Below are positions 55,451 through 64,000 of a stretch of 64,000 nt of DNA, in pieces (positions within the stretch are counted from its first letter, which is position 1; each line of letters starts with the position of its first letter). This stretch comes from Rhodococcus sp. SMB37. Its GTDB lineage: Bacteria > Actinomycetota > Actinomycetes > Mycobacteriales > Mycobacteriaceae. The stretch is taken from NCBI RefSeq assembly GCF_004345605.1, contig NZ_SLVY01000004.1:124001-188000 (forward strand), written 5' to 3'. Under the pieces are notes generated by a model. It was not told where the DNA came from and did no database searches. It was given only the letters and a program-made list of their open reading frames with translations. A program made the position numbers and the translations under genes.

Positions 55451-56368
55451 TCAGTCTTCGACGCGATCCCGGTAGCGCACGGCCGGCGGCCGGTACCCCG
55501 GGGTCTGCCTCGGCGCACCGGCCATAGGCGTGGGCTGCGGTGCGCGGAAGGAAGCTTCCTCGGGGCGGGGGCGCCGCCGCTGGGGAGCCTCCCGCCTCGG
55601 ATCGACATCGCCACGGTGCGGCGCAGGTGTTGCGCGCGCCGCCGGGTCGCTCGCCGGGGGAGTCGTGCTCCGACGGCGGGGAGCTGCCGCACGGCCGCGT
55701 GAGTCGGCGACGTCGCGGACCGAGGCCTTCGCCATCGGTTGCTCGCCTTCTGCGCGCGCCGCGGGGTTGCGTACCGCGGACGTGCGCGGCGACGAGGCCT
55801 TACGGGGAGCGTCGGTCCGTGTGGGTGCGTCGGATGTAGGTCGTTTCGCAGTACTTCGGCGCGCGGTCCGGGCAGCGGTAGCGCGCGCCGGTGCGGCCCT
55901 GCGGGACTGCGGGGCGCGCGCACGGACACCCACGTTCTGCTTCGCGACGAAGATCCGTGCAGCACCGATCGCCAGCACCACCACGGTGGCCAGCAACATG
56001 GCAGGGAACCGGTTGACCAGTGGGTATGCGACATTCAACGCCAATTCCCTGAGGCCGCTCGTGCTGCCGGACGCAAGGATTTCCTGACCGATCGGTACCG
56101 CCACCAGCAGCAACAACGGCGGCTGGGCCATCGCGGTGAACAGTCCGCGATAGCGGACCGCGGCAACGGCCGCGATGCATCCGAGGACGTAGAAGACAGT
56201 GAATGTGGACGTCAACTGGTCGCCGCGGGTCGCATCGATCAGCAGCCCGACGAGCGTCACGCCGACAGCGATGAGCGGTGCACCCCACCAAGGGACACCG
56301 GGAAGCGACGGGACCAACGACCGCATGTCGAGCGGCACTGCCGAGCGAGCGCGTTGGGATGCAGACAC
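55451..56368 (-). CDS. DUF6542 membrane protein
   Basis: The 305-residue protein has four to five membrane helices in its first 160 residues (VPWWGAPLIAVGVTLVGLLI, FTVFYVLGCIAAVAAVRYRG, PPLLLLVAVPIGQEI, FPAMLLATVVVLAIGAAR). The rest is a long, very basic Arg/Ala/Pro-rich cytoplasmic tail (RRAAPARATAARTARRSTAK). This is the DUF6542 family; M. tuberculosis Rv1111c is its equivalent. The basic tail could bind nucleic acid or phospholipid headgroups; that is inference. GTG 56368 has a weak ribosome site. Confidence 0.8.
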   Translation of the reverse strand: MSASQRARSAVPLDMRSLVPSLPGVPWWGAPLIAVGVTLVGLLIDATRGDQLTSTFTVFYVLGCIAAVAAVRYRGLFTAMAQPPLLLLVAVPIGQEILASGSTSGLRELALNVAYPLVNRFPAMLLATVVVLAIGAARIFVAKQNVGVRARAPQSRRAAPARATAARTARRSTAKRPTSDAPTRTDAPRKASSPRTSAVRNPAARAEGEQPMAKASVRDVADSRGRAAAPRRRSTTPPASDPAARATPAPHRGDVDPRREAPQRRRPRPEEASFRAPQPTPMAGAPRQTPGYRPPAVRYRDRVED

Positions 56369-56392
56369 AAGGTAAACAGTAACCCGACAGAA

Positions 56393-57556
56393 TCAGCTTG
56401 CTTCGTCGACAGGACCGTCGGTTTCTGCACTTTCTGCGAATGTGCTGCGCCGCGGCCACGAGTCGACGCGCCGGACCTCGGGTACGTCGCCGTCGAAAAG
56501 TTCCAGCTCATTGAGCTTTCGGGCCGTGACACCCACCCGTGTCTCCATCGACGACACCGTGAGGTTGAACGAATCGACCGCTTTGCCCAATTGCCCGCCG
56601 AGCCGGTCGAAGTGCTCGCCGACCGTGCCGAGTCGTTGATACAGCTCTCTACCCAGCCTGTGGATGGTTGCGGCGTCTCGCGACAGGGCTTCCTGACGCC
56701 ACGTGAAGGCGATCGTGCGCAGCAGGGCGACGAGGGTGGTGGGGGTGGCGAGGATCACGTTTCGGGCGAACGCGTACTCGAGCAGATCCGGGTCTGCGCC
56801 GAGCGCCGCGTCGAGGAACGGGTCGCCCGGCACGAACAGCACCACGAACTCCGGTGTCGGATCGAACGACTCCCAGTACGACTTGGCGGAAAGCTGGTCG
56901 ATGTGGGTACGCAACTGCCGTGCGTGCCGGGTCAGATGCCGATCGCGCTGGGCCGGGTCTTCCTCCTGCGCTGCGTCGAGATAGGCAGCGAACGGCACCT
57001 TGGCGTCCACCACGATCTGCTTGCCGCCCGCGAGGTAGACCAGTAGATCGGGGCGCACACCCTCCTTCGACACCTGCGTGTCGAAATCGCAGTGCCGCAC
57101 CATCCCGGCCAGCTCGACGACGCGTTCGAGCTGGATCTCGCCCCACCTGCCGCGCACCTGCGGTGCCCGCAGTGCGGTGACGAGTTGCTGGGTCTGCGTC
57201 GACAGCAACTGGGAGGTGCGGTGCATACCTTCCACTTGCTCGGTCAGGCCCGCGTACGCGTGGATCCGGCTCCGCTCGACGTTCTCGACCTGCCTGGACA
57301 GCGCGCCGACTGCCTCGTGCAATGGCCCGACGAGCCGCGACACCTGCTCGCCGACGGCTCCGGACTGTCGCCGTGCGGCGTCCTCGTTCACCGCGCTCAA
57401 CGATTGTCGTAACTGTGACTCGTTGGCCTCGAGAGCAGCGAGCTTCGCCTCGGCGCGCGCTGCCCGGTCGCCGCTACGTGATGCGTGCAGCAGCCAGCCG
57501 AGCACTACCCCGAGGGAGAGTGCGACGACGAGACCCAGTGCCGTGAGAGCTGACAT
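56393..57556 (-). CDS. rmuC: DNA recombination protein RmuC
   Basis: RmuC limits recombination between inverted repeats. From ATG 57556 the protein is 387 residues, with an N-terminal membrane anchor (LTALGLVVALSLGVVLGWLL), a coiled coil at about 35-130, and the conserved nuclease-like core: RGRWGEIQLERVVELAGM, RPDLLVYLAGGKQIVVDAKV and EFVVLFVPGDPFLDAAL, followed by ATPTTLVALLRTIAF. Start choice among ATG 57556, 57565 and 57586 is uncertain, and none has a clear ribosome site. It lies divergent from sbcD. Confidence 0.9.
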   Translation of the reverse strand: MSALTALGLVVALSLGVVLGWLLHASRSGDRAARAEAKLAALEANESQLRQSLSAVNEDAARRQSGAVGEQVSRLVGPLHEAVGALSRQVENVERSRIHAYAGLTEQVEGMHRTSQLLSTQTQQLVTALRAPQVRGRWGEIQLERVVELAGMVRHCDFDTQVSKEGVRPDLLVYLAGGKQIVVDAKVPFAAYLDAAQEEDPAQRDRHLTRHARQLRTHIDQLSAKSYWESFDPTPEFVVLFVPGDPFLDAALGADPDLLEYAFARNVILATPTTLVALLRTIAFTWRQEALSRDAATIHRLGRELYQRLGTVGEHFDRLGGQLGKAVDSFNLTVSSMETRVGVTARKLNELELFDGDVPEVRRVDSWPRRSTFAESAETDGPVDEAS

Positions 57557-57634
57557 GAGCCGCATGATGCCGCACCGCGGTGACAACTACCCGGAACCGG
57601 AGCGTGTCGGTGTCCTCCTCTACCGTCTGACGAC

Positions 57635-58828
57635 ATGCGGATCCTGCACACCTCCGACTGGCACATCGGTCGCACCTTCCACGGTGTCGACCTGCTCGCC
57701 GACCAGGCCGCCGCGCTCACCGCCGTCGCGGAACTCGTCGCGGAGCGCGGTGTCGATGCGGTGGTGGTGCCGGGCGACATCTACGACCGCTCCATCCCGA
57801 GCGCCGACGCCGTAGCGGTGTGCAACGCCGGGCTCGAAGCGATCCGTGCCGCCGGGGCAGTGATCATCGCAACGTCCGGCAATCACGATTCGCCCGTCCG
57901 TCTCGGAGCGGGTGCGGCCTTCGCCGCGCACGGGGGGCTGCATCTGATCACGCGGGTGTCGCAGGTCGCTCGGCCGGTGGTGCTGAACGACGAGCACGGG
58001 CCGGTCGCGTTCTACGGCATCCCGTATCTCGAGCCGGAGATCACCCGCACCGAACTCGACGTGCCCGGTGCACGGTCGCACCAGGAGATCCTCGACGCCG
58101 CGATGGCCCGGGTGCAGGCCGATGCCGCCGAGAGCAGCGGCCGCACCGTGGTGCTGGCGCACGCCTTCGTCGTCGGTGGTGAGACGACGGAGTCGGAGCG
58201 GTCGATCTCGGTCGGTGGTGTCGAGACCGTGTCTGCGGCCACTTTCGACGGCGCCGACTATGTGGCCCTCGGTCACCTGCATTCGCCGCAGACGGTGTCC
58301 GAGCAAGTCCGGTATTCGGGGTCGTTGTTGCCGTACTCCTTCGGCGAGCGTTCGCACCGCAAGGCGGTGTGGCTCGTCGACCTCGACGAGACCGGGCTTG
58401 CGTCCGTCGAGCGCGTCGACCTTCCGGTGGTGCGAGAACTGACCCAGCTCACCGGCGACCTCGACGACCTGCTCGTGGATCCGGCTCACGAGGCGGCCGA
58501 GGACCACTATGTGGCCGCGGTCCTGACCGACCGGGCCCGCCCGGTCGATGCGATGCGGCGGCTGCAGGAACGGTTCCCTCATGCGGTGCACGTCCAGTGG
58601 GAACGCCCCGCGTCGGGCTCCGAGAGCAGCTACCGCGAGAAGGTGAGGGGACGCACCGACCTCGAGATCGCTTCGTCGTTCCTCACCGATGTCAGATCCG
58701 AGCCGTCCGCACGCGAAACGGGATGGTTCGAACAGTCCCTCCGCGACGGTGATCGCCGCCGCGGCATCGGCGACGAGTCGCGGCGTGACGATTCCGGTCG
58801 TGGGGAACGGGCGGACGTGCCGGCATGA
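57635..58828 (+). CDS. sbcD: Nuclease SbcCD subunit D
   Basis: A 397-residue Mre11-type phosphoesterase with the metal-binding motifs HTSDWHIGR (residues 4-12), VVPGDIYDR, TSGNHDSPVRL, VLAHAFVVGG and YVALGHLHSPQ, all conserved. With SbcC it opens hairpins and trims double-strand-break ends. ATG 57635 begins the metallophosphatase fold directly. The stop overlaps the sbcC start (ATGA), so the two subunits are co-translated. Confidence 0.94.
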   Translation: MRILHTSDWHIGRTFHGVDLLADQAAALTAVAELVAERGVDAVVVPGDIYDRSIPSADAVAVCNAGLEAIRAAGAVIIATSGNHDSPVRLGAGAAFAAHGGLHLITRVSQVARPVVLNDEHGPVAFYGIPYLEPEITRTELDVPGARSHQEILDAAMARVQADAAESSGRTVVLAHAFVVGGETTESERSISVGGVETVSAATFDGADYVALGHLHSPQTVSEQVRYSGSLLPYSFGERSHRKAVWLVDLDETGLASVERVDLPVVRELTQLTGDLDDLLVDPAHEAAEDHYVAAVLTDRARPVDAMRRLQERFPHAVHVQWERPASGSESSYREKVRGRTDLEIASSFLTDVRSEPSARETGWFEQSLRDGDRRRGIGDESRRDDSGRGERADVPA

Positions 58829-61803
58829 GATTGCATTCGATCGAGATCACCGCTTTCGGGCCGTTCGCCGGCACTGTCGCCGTCGACTTCGACGAACTCG
58901 GCGCCGACGGGTTGTTCCTCCTGCACGGGCAGACCGGCGCAGGGAAAACGTCGGTCCTCGACGCGGTCGCGTTCGCGCTCTACGGGACGGTGCCCGGTTC
59001 CCGCGCCGACGGACGCAGGCTGCTGTCCGACCATGCGCCCGCAGGTGCCGCACCGCAGGTCTGCCTCGAGGCGACGATTGCGGGTCGGCGATTACGCATC
59101 GAGCGCAGTCCCGAGTTCGAACGCCCGAAGAAGCGCGGCGTCGGCACCGTCAAACAGCAGGCGAAAGCAACCCTGACGTGGCTCGACGGTACGGGGGAGA
59201 ACCTGTCGCGCATCCCCGAGATCGGCGACGTGGTCAAGGGACTGCTCGGGATGAGCGCCGAACAGTTCTTCCAGGTCGTCTTGCTGCCGCAGGGCGAATT
59301 CGCGAAGTTCCTGCGGGCAGCCAGCGACGAGCGGGGCAAACTCCTCGAGCGCCTGTTCGACACCACGAGATTCGGCGACGTCGAGCAATGGTTCCGCGAG
59401 CGCCGCGGATCCGGCGCGAAGGCACTCGCCGAACAGCAGAAGGCCGTCGACGTGCTCGCCGCGAAGGTCGCTGCGGCCGCGGGTATCGAGGCCGGAGCCG
59501 ACGCCGAGCCGGTCGAATGGGCCCGCAGGTTGCTTGCCGATGCCGCCGATGTTCGCGACGCTACCGCGGTCGTGCACGCGGAGGCCCGCGAACTCGACCG
59601 CAGTAACCGCGCAGCACTCGACAGCGCGATCGCGCTGCAGGAGCGGATCCGACGTCGTGGCGAAGCCCTCGAGATGAAGACCCGACTCGACGCCGGAGAG
59701 CCGGAGCGCGCAGCGATGGCCGTCGAACGCGACGCAGCGCATCGCGCGGCGCTGGTGGCGGTGCTCGATCGTGAAGCGGCCGGAGCCGCCGCTGAATCGG
59801 AGGTTGCGCGCAGTGATCTCGACTCCACCGCAGCAGTTCTCGAGAAGTCGGCCGAGGGCCGTGCGCTGCTCGACGAGGTGCCCGGACAGCCCGACGACAG
59901 CGACCGCGTACTGATCCGCCCCCGCTACGAGCAATGGTCGAGTGAGGTGACCAAGCTCGACTCCTTGATCGACCAGCAGCGACGAATCGCCGAGATCACC
60001 TCCCGCCGTGAGGTGTTGGCGGAGAGGCGACAGACCGTCGCTGCAGAACTCGAGGGTGTTGTCGCGGAACGCGCTGCACTTCCCGATCGAGTCGCGGAGG
60101 CGACGGCCGCAGTTGCGGAATCGGAGAAGGCTGCAGCGTCGCTCCTCGGACTCCGTGATGCCCGCGACCGGGCAGCCGACGCGCTCGCTGCCGCTCGTGA
60201 ACTGCGCTCGCGCAGTGCAGAACTCGAACAGCTGGAGAAGGTGTCCGCGCAGCGCCATACGGATCACAACCTGGCGCACGAAGCGCTGCTCGATATTCGT
60301 GCACGCCGAATCGCGGGGATGGCCGCCGAACTGGCCGCCAGGTTGGTCGAGGGCGATCCTTGCGAGGTCTGTGGAGCGGTGGAACATCCGTCGCCGGCGC
60401 AACCCGAACCCGACGCCGCGACCGAGGACGACGAAGAACGTGCCCATACCGTCGAGCGACGTGCGGCGAAGGCGCTCACCGAGGCGCGTGCGGCGGTCGG
60501 CGATGCCACGAGCACGGTGGCGATCCTGCGACAGCGCAGCGGCGACACCTGCGAGGACGACCTGGCCGCAGCGCACGCCGACGCCGTCGAGGCGCACGAC
60601 ACCGCTGGGTCTGCGGCAGCACAGCTGGATCGACGTCGCCGCGCGGTCGACGATCTCCACGCGCGCGATCTCGCGCTTCGGTCCCGCGAGCGGGAGGCCG
60701 AGACCGTTCTGGCCGCCATCGCTCGCGACGATGCCGTATTCGCATCGGAGGCCGACGAGATCGGTCGCCGTATCGCAGCGGCAGTCGACGGCAGCGAGTC
60801 GTTGTCGGCCAAGCGTGAGCGCTTCGCTGCTCTGGTGGAAGCCGCCACCGCGTGGCTCGATGCCCGGCTGCGGGTCGCTCAGGTGCGTTCGGTCGCGCAG
60901 AAACGGGCGCGTGAAGCGGAGATCGCGGCCACCGAAGGCGGATTCACCGACCTGGTGCAGGCGCGTGCTGCTCTGCGTCCTGCGTCGAGAATCTCCGAGA
61001 TCGATCGTGAGATCCGAGATGCCGAGAACCGCCGGGCGATCGTTGCCGCCGTGCTCGCCGAACCGGAGATCCATGCGCTCACCGGCGACGAGGTCGTCGA
61101 CGTCGAGGCGACGCGTGCTGTGGTCGCATCCGGTGCTGCGGCACTCGAATCCGCACTCGCTGGCGCGACCGAGGCGCACCGCCGTCACACTGATATCGCG
61201 ACCTATGCGGATCGGCTCGAGCGGGCCTACGAGGCACTGGTTCCGCTACGCGACGAGCAGGCCGAACTCACGGCACTCGCCGATGTCGTCGCCGGTGGGG
61301 GAGCGAACAACCGCAAGATGTCGTTGCGTTCCTATGTGCTCGCCGCGCGTCTCGAAGAGGTGGCGGAGTCGGCGTCCGACCGGCTGCGCAGAATGTCCGG
61401 TGGACGCTACGAATTCGTGCACAGCGATGCGGCCGGCAGTCATGGCAGGCGAGGTGGACTGGGCCTCGATATCCACGACGAGTACACAGGGGCGGTGCGC
61501 TCCACCAAGACGCTCTCGGGTGGCGAATCGTTCCAGGCATCCCTGGCGTTGGCCCTCGGGCTCGCGGACGTTGTCGCCGCCGAAGCTGGTGGTGTTGTGA
61601 TCGACACCATGTTCATCGACGAAGGATTCGGCACCCTCGATGCCGACGCGCTCGATGCGGTGATGGGGGTCCTCGACGAATTGCGTGCCGGTGGTCGCGT
61701 GGTGGGTGTGGTCAGCCATGTCGACGAGCTGCGGCAACGAATCCCGAGCCGTCTGCACGTGCTGCGTGGTCGTACCGGCTCCACCGTGCAGATGGTGAGT
61801 TGA
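58825..61803 (+). CDS. sbcC: Nuclease SbcCD subunit C
   Basis: The 992-residue SMC-like Rad50 homologue has an N-terminal ATPase half with Walker A GQTGAGKT near residue 35. Long coiled coils extend from about residue 190 to 860, interrupted by the zinc hook CEVCG with Cys513 and Cys516. The C-terminal half has the ABC signature TLSGGESFQASLALAL and Walker B TMFIDEGFGTLD. It dimerises through the hook and drives SbcD on DNA ends. Starts at ATG 58825, overlapping sbcD. It converges on the AI-2E gene, seven bases apart. Confidence 0.94.
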   Translation: MRLHSIEITAFGPFAGTVAVDFDELGADGLFLLHGQTGAGKTSVLDAVAFALYGTVPGSRADGRRLLSDHAPAGAAPQVCLEATIAGRRLRIERSPEFERPKKRGVGTVKQQAKATLTWLDGTGENLSRIPEIGDVVKGLLGMSAEQFFQVVLLPQGEFAKFLRAASDERGKLLERLFDTTRFGDVEQWFRERRGSGAKALAEQQKAVDVLAAKVAAAAGIEAGADAEPVEWARRLLADAADVRDATAVVHAEARELDRSNRAALDSAIALQERIRRRGEALEMKTRLDAGEPERAAMAVERDAAHRAALVAVLDREAAGAAAESEVARSDLDSTAAVLEKSAEGRALLDEVPGQPDDSDRVLIRPRYEQWSSEVTKLDSLIDQQRRIAEITSRREVLAERRQTVAAELEGVVAERAALPDRVAEATAAVAESEKAAASLLGLRDARDRAADALAAARELRSRSAELEQLEKVSAQRHTDHNLAHEALLDIRARRIAGMAAELAARLVEGDPCEVCGAVEHPSPAQPEPDAATEDDEERAHTVERRAAKALTEARAAVGDATSTVAILRQRSGDTCEDDLAAAHADAVEAHDTAGSAAAQLDRRRRAVDDLHARDLALRSREREAETVLAAIARDDAVFASEADEIGRRIAAAVDGSESLSAKRERFAALVEAATAWLDARLRVAQVRSVAQKRAREAEIAATEGGFTDLVQARAALRPASRISEIDREIRDAENRRAIVAAVLAEPEIHALTGDEVVDVEATRAVVASGAAALESALAGATEAHRRHTDIATYADRLERAYEALVPLRDEQAELTALADVVAGGGANNRKMSLRSYVLAARLEEVAESASDRLRRMSGGRYEFVHSDAAGSHGRRGGLGLDIHDEYTGAVRSTKTLSGGESFQASLALALGLADVVAAEAGGVVIDTMFIDEGFGTLDADALDAVMGVLDELRAGGRVVGVVSHVDELRQRIPSRLHVLRGRTGSTVQMVS

Positions 61804-61810
61804 GCCGTTC

Positions 61811-63052
61811 CTAGGAGTTGGTAGGGGAGGCGTTCGGGTCGGGTGCCGAGGTGTCGCCCGGCGCGGGCAAGGCCTTCGTCTCGTCCTCGGTCTCGTCCTC
61901 CGCTGACTCCCGCTCGTGCGCACGCGCGTCGATCTGTTCACCGACGTAGCGGATGACCACCGCGGTGACCGCCGCTACCGGCACGGCGAGGAACGCGCCG
62001 ACGATGCCGAACAGCGACGCCCCGGCTGTCACCGCGAGCAGGACCACGACGGCGTGCAGTTTCATGCTCTTCGATTGCAGCACCGGCTGCAGCACGTTCC
62101 CCTCGATCTGCTGCACCGCGATGATCAGGATCAAGACGATGACCGCCGTGGTGAATCCGTTCGCAACCAGTGCGACCAGCACAGCGAGGGCGCCCGCGAC
62201 GAACGCACCGACGATCGGAATGAACCCACCGATGAACGTCAGGATGGCGAGCACAGGGGCGAGGGGCACACCCAGGATGACGAGGCCGATACCGATGAAC
62301 AACGCGTCGATGAAACTCACCAGTGCCTGAGTTCGGATGAATCCGCCGAGCGTGGACCACATCCGCATGAGCACCTCTTCGAGGTGACGACCCGCCCGGC
62401 GACCGCTCACTGAGTGCAGCCACGGCAGGAACCTCGGACCGTCCTTGATGAAGAAGAACGTCAGCACGAGTACCAGGCCCAACGTGACCAACAGTGATCC
62501 CGCTGTGCTTACCCCGGAGAACACGCCACCGGCAATCGAGGCGGCACTGCCTTGCACACGTTCGATGACGACGTGTACCGCGTTGTCGAGCTGTTCGTCC
62601 TGCAGATTGATCGGTGGGCCCTGCACCCAGTCCTGCACGGTGTTGATGCCCTCGGTGGCCTTGTTCGCGAGGTCGGGAACCTGCGCCACGACGGACGGGA
62701 CGATGCCGGCGATGATCCCGGCGACGACAGCGAAGAACAGCACCAGAGTCAGCCCGGCCGCTGCCGCGGGCGGAACCCCACGTTTGGTCATTCCCCGCGT
62801 CGGCGGCCACAGGATGGTCGACACGACGATCGCGAGGGCGACCGGCAGGAGGATCACCCACATCTGCTCGATGATCCAGCCGAGCACCACCGCTGCAGCA
62901 GCGATGAGAACCAGGCAGCCCGACCACTTCGCCAACCAGATTCCACCGACCCCGATCAAGGCCCCGCGATCGGGCTTGACGGCAGCCTTGTCGCCCGCCT
63001 TGTGGTCGGAGGTGTTCTTCGAGTCGCTCAACGGTGGTCCTTCCGCACGCAT
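61811..63052 (-). CDS. AI-2E family transporter
   Basis: The 413-residue membrane protein has about eight helices, with the family pattern: an N-terminal pair (LVLIAAAAVVLGWIIEQMW), LTLVLFFAVVAGIIAGIV, the soluble segment VPDLANKATEGINTVQDWV, LVTLGLVLVLTFFFIKDGP, and the late motif ILTFIGGFIPIVGAFVAG with QQIEGNVLQPVLQSKSM. Members move small solutes or ions; an autoinducer role is not implied. ATG 63052 is listed, but a TTG at 63031 with GGAAGGA six bases before it is an equally good or better start. The C-terminus is acidic. Confidence 0.85.
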   Translation of the reverse strand: MRAEGPPLSDSKNTSDHKAGDKAAVKPDRGALIGVGGIWLAKWSGCLVLIAAAAVVLGWIIEQMWVILLPVALAIVVSTILWPPTRGMTKRGVPPAAAAGLTLVLFFAVVAGIIAGIVPSVVAQVPDLANKATEGINTVQDWVQGPPINLQDEQLDNAVHVVIERVQGSAASIAGGVFSGVSTAGSLLVTLGLVLVLTFFFIKDGPRFLPWLHSVSGRRAGRHLEEVLMRMWSTLGGFIRTQALVSFIDALFIGIGLVILGVPLAPVLAILTFIGGFIPIVGAFVAGALAVLVALVANGFTTAVIVLILIIAVQQIEGNVLQPVLQSKSMKLHAVVVLLAVTAGASLFGIVGAFLAVPVAAVTAVVIRYVGEQIDARAHERESAEDETEDETKALPAPGDTSAPDPNASPTNS

Positions 63053-63169
63053 GTATTCATCGCCTCGATCGATATTCGCCAATCTACGGCCAGAGTGCAG
63101 GATCTGCCCTGGGTTGCGCGTTTGCCGGATACGCCCGTGTCCAGTGCGAACGCGTGGCATTCTCGACAT

Positions 63170-63643
63170 ATGTCGTTGTGCGTCGAGAGATCCCCTTTTC
63201 GCAGGGTTGTATGTGTGATCATCGCCATCGCATGTGCCGGAGTTCTCAGTGGGTGCGGCGAGGACGACTCGGCCACTTCGGAGGACGTGCGTACCTCGGC
63301 GGGTGTCGTGGTCACCTCCGTCCAGGACGGCGCGGAGGGTGCGGCTTCCTCCGTGCAGAGCGCGGCGTCCAGTGTCGCCGAACGGGCAGGGGACTGGTTC
63401 GACGACGCCAAACTCGGCGCATTCGTCACTGCGTTCCGTGCCGCCTACCCGAACCTGTCGGCCGACCGTGAAACCCAGTCGATCGAAACGATCGTCACCG
63501 AAACCTGCCCGCTTATCGAGAGCGGCGCCGACGACGCCGAGGTGAACGCGAAGGTCGGCGAACTCGCCACCAACGGCTCCGCAGAACCGACCGACGATCA
63601 GGCTGCGCGTATCGCCCAGTTGGTTCGGGTGGCGTGCGGATGA
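63170..63643 (+). CDS. Putative lipoprotein
   Basis: From ATG 63170 the protein is 157 residues: a lipoprotein signal (RRVVCVIIAIACAGVLSGCG, lipidated Cys in LSGC), an Asp/Ser/Ala-rich linker with helix-forming heptads (GAASSVQSAASSVAER), then a helical domain with two cysteines (TETCPLI and VRVACG) that may pair, reminiscent of DUF732-type proteins. The start context is weak. It lies just before ychF on the same strand, with 36 bases between; function unknown. Confidence 0.72.
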   Translation: MSLCVERSPFRRVVCVIIAIACAGVLSGCGEDDSATSEDVRTSAGVVVTSVQDGAEGAASSVQSAASSVAERAGDWFDDAKLGAFVTAFRAAYPNLSADRETQSIETIVTETCPLIESGADDAEVNAKVGELATNGSAEPTDDQAARIAQLVRVACG

Positions 63644-63679
63644 CGCGGCATCGCAAGGACCACGTAGACTCCTGATCCT

Positions 63680-64000
63680 GTGAGCCTTACCCTCGGAATC
63701 GTCGGACTTCCCAACGTCGGCAAGTCGACGCTCTTCAACGCGCTGACCAAGAACGATGTGCTTGCCGCGAACTACCCGTTCGCGACGATCGAGCCGAACG
63801 TCGGTGTCGTCGAACTGCCTGATCCGCGGCTGAATCGGCTCGCCGAGATCTTCGGTTCGCAGCGCATCCTTCCGGCCACCGTGTCGTTCGTCGACATCGC
63901 CGGGATCGTCAAGGGCGCGTCCGAAGGTGCCGGGCTCGGCAACAAGTTCCTCGCCAATATCCGCGAGGCCGACGCCATCTGCCAGGTCGTGCGCGTGTTC
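63680..64000 (+). CDS. ychF: Redox-regulated ATPase YchF, 3' truncated by window
   Basis: The visible 107 residues are the start of the Obg-family protein YchF, a P-loop protein that prefers ATP to GTP and associates with ribosomes. The G1 motif GLPNVGKST is at residues 9-17, followed by [11 protein letters not shown] (switch I), [21 protein letters not shown] (G3/switch II with the YchF-typical AGIVKGAS) and [16 protein letters not shown] 63680 is the family start. The gene continues past the window; M. tuberculosis Rv1112 follows the same neighbours. Confidence 0.93.
   Translation, partial: MSLTLGIVGLPNVGKSTLFNALTKNDVLAANYPFATIEPNVGVVELPDPRLNRLAEIFGSQRILPATVSFVDIAGIVKGASEGAGLGNKFLANIREADAICQVVRVF

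Noticed and set aside
59092-61188. A 698-residue minus-strand open frame opposite sbcC
   Set aside because: It is an antisense shadow of a gene with intact Walker A, zinc hook and ABC signature; no domain is recognisable in it.

Overview
The window is high-GC actinobacterial chromosome (GTG starts, mycothiol chemistry, PknK, a lipid-droplet protein of the MLDS/TadA type) and is most likely from Rhodococcus. I recognise no insertion sequence, integrase, tRNA, rRNA or CRISPR array. Genes are densely packed and no gene-free stretch exceeds about 265 bases.

Left part (1-19,200), accessory in character: the 3' end of a saccharopine-dehydrogenase-like gene and an acyl-CoA ligase; a secreted lipase divergent from a stand-alone P450 that closely resembles the haem domain of P450 BM3; two secreted proteins (5648 and 7645), each preceded by copies of the same ~50-bp intergenic repeat; an orphan winged-helix/zinc-ribbon protein; a 48-residue gene (9354-9500, minus strand) that is easily missed; a SulP transporter; stress and small membrane proteins; CorA; the large kinase-ATPase PknK; a lipoprotein; an RsmC/RlmG-like methyltransferase and a BI-1 family protein.

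Middle and right part (19,280-64,000): the backbone follows the Mycobacterium tuberculosis order Rv1077-Rv1112 as I remember it: cbs, metB, greA, DUF4307, mca, small membrane protein, DUF255 protein, hemolysin III, Z-FPP synthase, coaA, glyA, phoH2, fumC, glpX, DUF4245, xseB, xseA, lipid-droplet protein, ispH, DUF6542, ychF. Lineage-specific cassettes are set between these: a cobalamin-riboswitch operon (btuF-btuC-btuD plus a luciferase-like flavoenzyme), ilvA, a SEC-C protein and a peptidoglycan hydrolase with a CRP/GlxR-type site; a TetR regulator divergent from an internally duplicated membrane protein; an MscS channel; a DUF885 metallopeptidase; an isochorismatase behind an IdeR-like iron box; a pair of small detoxification-type enzymes; an LGFP lipoprotein; and rmuC, sbcD-sbcC, an AI-2E family permease and a lipoprotein.

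Functionally the window combines transsulfuration (cbs/metB, helped by B12 import for B12-dependent enzymes), mycothiol detoxification (mca), central metabolism (fumC, glpX, glyA, ilvA), CoA and isoprenoid synthesis (coaA, ispH, Z-FPP synthase), DNA repair (xseAB, sbcCD, rmuC), cell-wall remodelling and storage-lipid biology. Several convergent or 3' gene ends are marked by long near-perfect hairpins.
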